Below the pieces are notes generated by a model. The model ran no database searches and was not told the DNA's origin. It saw nothing but the letters and a program-made list of their open reading frames with translations. From contig PAKZ01000025.1 in the NCBI GenBank assembly GCA_002706335.1, positions 186,001-250,000 on the forward strand: a stretch of DNA of 64,000 nucleotides, in the 5' to 3' direction. Position 1 is the first letter of the stretch. Each line of letters begins with the position of its first letter. Below are positions 61,264 through 64,000 of this stretch, one piece after another. This DNA comes from Ahrensia sp. (lineage in GTDB: Bacteria; Pseudomonadota; Alphaproteobacteria; Rhizobiales; Rhizobiaceae). Both the position numbers and the translations under genes were made by a program.

Positions 61264-63171
61264 ATGAAATTCACGATTTCGAGGAAACTCATTTCGCTCG
61301 TGGCGATCAGCCTTGCTGTCTGCGCGGCGCTGATCACGCTGGCCTTGTTTTCGCAAAACCGCCTGCTGCTCAACGAGCGAAAGAGCCTGGTTCAGACGCA
61401 GGTGCAATCCGCGATCGGCGTGACGAAATACATGATGTCGCTGGTCGAGAGCGGCGCGCTGAGTGAAGAGCAGGCGAAACGAGCCGCGCTCAATACGATC
61501 GGCTCGATGACGTACGGCAATGGCGACTACATTTTCGTCAATGCGATCGACGGCGTCTCGCTGCAGCACCCCAATCCGAAAGTGGTTGGCCAGAACCTGT
61601 CCGGCATGAAGGACGCGAACGGCGTATCCTTTACCGCCGACATGACCAAGGCGGCCAAGGCCGGCGGCGGTTTCGTCTCCTATCAGTGGCCGCGCGTCGC
61701 CGACGGCCCGGCGGTCGACAAGATTTCCTATGCCAACCTCGTGCCCGAATGGGGCTGGGTGATCGGCACCGGCGTCTTCATGGACGATCTGCGTCAGATT
61801 TCGTGGAATTCCGGCGTGCAGCTGGTCGGCTGGTCCGCCGTACTGCTGGCCGGCCTGATCGCGGCGGCGCTATTCATCGCCCGTTCGATCTCGCGTCCGA
61901 TCAACGACATGACGGAGGCCATGCGGCATCTCGCGGACGGCGACAAGGATGTCGACGTGCCGGCGCTCGGCCGCGGCGACGAGATCGGCGAGATGGCCGG
62001 GGCCGTGCAGGTGTTCAAGGAGGCCGCCATCGAACGCGACCGGCTGAGCGCCGAAGCCGAGGCAGCGCGCATCGACCGCGAACAGGCGAAGGAACGCCAG
62101 ACCGCGCTCGACACCGCCAAGGCGGAAGATCTGCGCGCCTTCGTCGCCACCGTTCAGGTGGGCTTCGAGCGGCTGTCGAAGGGCGACCTGACCGTGCGCA
62201 TGGCCGACAAGGTGGCGCAGGAATTCGAACCGATCCGCGCCATGTTCAACGAGAGCGTCGGCAAGCTGGAGGACGCGATCGGCTCGGTCGTCACCTCGGT
62301 CGGGTCCATCCGCAACGGGCTGCAGGAAATCTCGACCGCCTCGTCGGACCTCGCCAAGCGAACCGAACAGCAGGCCGCGAGCCTGGAGGAAACGGTCGCC
62401 GCGATCACCCAGGTCACGGCCGGCGTCAACGAGACCGCCAAGGGGGCCAAGAGCGCCCACAAGGCGGCCGGCGACGCGCGGCAGAAGGCGCAGACCGGCG
62501 GCGAGATCGTGCGCCGCACGGTGGAGGCCATGACCGGCATCAAGGCCTCGTCCGAGCAGATCAGCGAGATCATCGGCGTGATCGACGAGATCGCCTTCCA
62601 GACCAACCTGCTGGCGCTGAATGCCGGCGTCGAGGCGGCGCGTGCGGGCGAGGCGGGCAAGGGCTTCGCAGTCGTGGCGCAGGAAGTGCGCGAGCTGGCG
62701 CAGCGCTCGGCAAGTGCGGCCAAGGAGATCAAGGCGCTGATCCTGAGGTCGCAGGGCCAGGTGGAAGGCGGCGTGGAGCTTGTGACATCGTCCGGTCAGT
62801 CGCTCGACGAGATCGTCGCGGCGGTGGAGACCATGGCGAGCGTGATCGGCAACATCGCGTCGAACGCCGGCGAGCAGGCGGAAAGCCTGAAGGAAGTCTC
62901 GATCGCGGCCGACGAGATGGACAAGGTCACGCAGCAGAACGCGGCGATGGTCGAGGAAGCGACCGCGGCGAGCGTTTCGCTGTCCGACGAGACCGACTCG
63001 CTGGCCCGCACCGTGGCGCAGTTCAAGACCAGGGGCTTCGCCCGTGCCGCGGAAGCGGCTCCGCGCCCGGCCGCCGCAAAGGCCCCGTCGCGAGCCACGC
63101 AGAAAACCGTCGCCCAGTTGAAGAGCTTCGGCGGCAACGCCGCGGTCGCGGAAGACTGGGAAGAGTTCTGA
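61264..63171 (+). CDS. Methyl-accepting chemotaxis protein with Cache sensor
   Basis: 635 residues from ATG at 61264. Helix 1 is ISLVAISLAVCAALITLALF; a periplasmic single-Cache domain follows with SMTYGNGDYIFVNAIDGVSL, PNPKVVGQNLSGMKDANGVS and LVPEWGWVIGTGVFMDDLRQ; helix 2 is about 188-206. HAMP and the signalling helices follow, with the hairpin tip VIDEIAFQTNLLALNAGVEA near residue 445. The last five residues, DWEEF, match the xWxxF CheR/CheB docking motif. The ligand is probably a small carboxylate. A strong terminator follows. Confidence 0.95.
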   Translation: MKFTISRKLISLVAISLAVCAALITLALFSQNRLLLNERKSLVQTQVQSAIGVTKYMMSLVESGALSEEQAKRAALNTIGSMTYGNGDYIFVNAIDGVSLQHPNPKVVGQNLSGMKDANGVSFTADMTKAAKAGGGFVSYQWPRVADGPAVDKISYANLVPEWGWVIGTGVFMDDLRQISWNSGVQLVGWSAVLLAGLIAAALFIARSISRPINDMTEAMRHLADGDKDVDVPALGRGDEIGEMAGAVQVFKEAAIERDRLSAEAEAARIDREQAKERQTALDTAKAEDLRAFVATVQVGFERLSKGDLTVRMADKVAQEFEPIRAMFNESVGKLEDAIGSVVTSVGSIRNGLQEISTASSDLAKRTEQQAASLEETVAAITQVTAGVNETAKGAKSAHKAAGDARQKAQTGGEIVRRTVEAMTGIKASSEQISEIIGVIDEIAFQTNLLALNAGVEAARAGEAGKGFAVVAQEVRELAQRSASAAKEIKALILRSQGQVEGGVELVTSSGQSLDEIVAAVETMASVIGNIASNAGEQAESLKEVSIAADEMDKVTQQNAAMVEEATAASVSLSDETDSLARTVAQFKTRGFARAAEAAPRPAAAKAPSRATQKTVAQLKSFGGNAAVAEDWEEF

Positions 63172-63198
63172 GACTGGCGGCTCTGCAGGAGTTCAAGG

Positions 63199-63225
63199 CC
63201 CCGGCGTTCGCGCCGGGGGTTTTTT
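63199..63225 (+). terminator. Rho-independent terminator of the chemoreceptor
   Basis: CCCCGGCG, loop TTCG, CGCCGGGG, G, then TTTTTT. Canonical and perfect, 28 bases past the stop. Confidence 0.9.
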
Positions 63226-63291
63226 GTCCCGCCCTTAAGCTCCTCGCGGGGCTCGTCGCTGGCGGGGCCCTTTTTGTCCCGCCCTTGAGCT
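63221..63291 (+). repeat. Imperfect direct repeat
   Basis: TTTTTGTCCCGCCCTTAAGC (63221-63240) and TTTTTGTCCCGCCCTTGAGC (63271-63290) differ by one base and lie 50 bases apart. A further related CGCTGGCGGGCCC occurs near 63338. Confidence 0.6.
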
Positions 63292-63322
63292 TCGCTTTTC
63301 GATTTTCGTAAGCGGCAAGCCG

Positions 63323-63934
63323 CTATCCGATACGCTCGCTGGCGGGCCCTTGTTCGCTGTCATCTTTGGGCATACCGATCTCGATGCGGGCGGGGGCGTT
63401 GCCGAGGAGGGCGAGGAGGAGGTCGCTCATCGTGTCGGCGGGGGCGGTGCCGAAATCGGCTTCGAAGGCGTAGCCGGTGTCGGTCTTTTCCGGGGTGGTG
63501 GCCGTGTGGATGACGTTCTGCAGGCGGATATTGTCCTCGGCCTGCTCGTCGCCGAAGGCGCGGCGGTGCCAGTCGGCGAAAAGCCGCGCGGCCAGCTCGT
63601 CCCACTGACCGGAAACATGCACCGAGGCATAGTCCCAGGCAAACGGCGCGACGACGATCTCGGTGCCGCCGATCTTGAAGGAGAAGGTGTCGAAGCGCAG
63701 TTCGCGCGGCGCGCTGAAGCTTTCCAGCTTGCCGGATTCCAGCGAGGCATAGTCGGCGCGAAACGGCAGCCGCATCGGGCCTTCGGTCGCGATATCGCCC
63801 TCGGAATCGAGCAACACCGGCTCGACCACATGGGTCTCCTCGGAAAAACCGGCGACCGTGTCGGCGAACTGCGTCACGTAAAGCTCGCGCACGGCCTCGA
63901 CGATCTCGACGAATTGCGGGGGGATGGTGTCCAT
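63323..63934 (-). CDS. Conserved hypothetical protein
   Basis: 203 residues from ATG at 63932-63934, which gives MDTIPPQFVEIVEAVRELYV; the frame is open to the window edge, but the added N-terminus is arginine- and proline-rich and unlike a true domain. The protein is mixed alpha-beta, with ELRFDTFSFKIGGTEIVVAP, WDYASVHVSGQWDELAARLF and ADWHRRAFGDEQAEDN, and a C-terminal FGTAPADTMSDLLLALLGN. No family name is assigned. If the true start lies beyond 64000, the gene is cut by the window edge. Confidence 0.72.
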   Translation of the reverse strand: MDTIPPQFVEIVEAVRELYVTQFADTVAGFSEETHVVEPVLLDSEGDIATEGPMRLPFRADYASLESGKLESFSAPRELRFDTFSFKIGGTEIVVAPFAWDYASVHVSGQWDELAARLFADWHRRAFGDEQAEDNIRLQNVIHTATTPEKTDTGYAFEADFGTAPADTMSDLLLALLGNAPARIEIGMPKDDSEQGPASERIG

Positions 63935-64000
63935 GGCCCTGAAGTAGTCGCGGCGGGGGCGGGGTGCAAGGTGGGGGGCGTGTTGCTCGATGGCTGACAT

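Noticed and set aside
61686-63311. 541-codon plus-strand frame inside the chemoreceptor
   Set aside because: Arg/Gly-rich out-of-frame shadow of the receptor gene.

Overview
The window is a high-GC, gene-dense chromosomal segment of an alphaproteobacterium, almost certainly from the order Hyphomicrobiales (Rhizobiales). The evidence is the split petA-petB-petC operon followed directly by apt, the lgt-midA-pgeF-prs neighbourhood, a long-form (yeast-type) leuA, a BA14K-family antigen and a MarR/OmpR/histidine-kinase set resembling PetP/PetR. The genus cannot be fixed by eye. I found no rRNA, tRNA, CRISPR array, insertion sequence or prophage.

Layout. 1-2.8 kb: two CelD-like acetyltransferase genes (one cut by the window edge) around an FAD monooxygenase-like gene. 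2.9-8.7 kb: a secreted DUF4350-like protein, leuA preceded by a leucine-rich, apparently leaderless leader peptide, then a TPR regulator-like membrane protein overlapping an alpha/beta hydrolase. 8.8-16.4 kb: small housekeeping and stress genes (YkvA, metallophosphoesterase, NUDIX, glutathionyl-hydroquinone reductase, GNAT, LysR, MtfA) and an isolated family-32-like glycosyltransferase. 16.7-23.6 kb: a four-gene MoxR / DUF58 / BatA-DUF4159 / large membrane protein operon on the minus strand. 23.7-28.7 kb: DUF1285, CoA pyrophosphatase-like NUDIX and CCA-adding enzyme on plus; DUF1059, MOSC and hemF on minus. 28.7-30.2 kb: a more AT-rich insert with an unrecognised membrane protein and a secreted PEGA-like protein. 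30.2-35.8 kb: a MarR/membrane-protein divergon with twin operators, trmL, and a heterodimeric ABC exporter pair. 36-40.4 kb: cytochrome bc1 operon, apt, Crp/Fnr regulator with DUF2892 protein. 40.5-45.3 kb: a fusion of a HisA/HisF-like barrel to methylglyoxal synthase, ychF, pth, rplY, prs. 45.4-50 kb: lipoprotein, degenerate M24 protein, pgeF, midA, lgt. 50-54.9 kb: ubiK, ybjN, csaA, DHFR-like protein, histidine kinase, response regulator, MarR regulator. 55.1-64 kb: ilvE, metallo-hydrolase, BA14K protein, cold-shock protein, a group of small envelope proteins (Kazal lipoprotein, rhodanese, YARHG, DUF922 protease), clpS, a chemoreceptor and a conserved hypothetical.

Most of the window is ordinary core genome. 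The strongest points for a second look are the barrel-MgsA fusion at 40504-41565, the leuA leader at 3960-4100, the AT-rich two-gene cassette at 28836-30043, the twin MarR operators at 30664-30709, the perfect inverted repeat in the MarR/ilvE divergent promoter at 54944-54966, and the GANTC/DnaA-box-like cluster upstream of ybjN.
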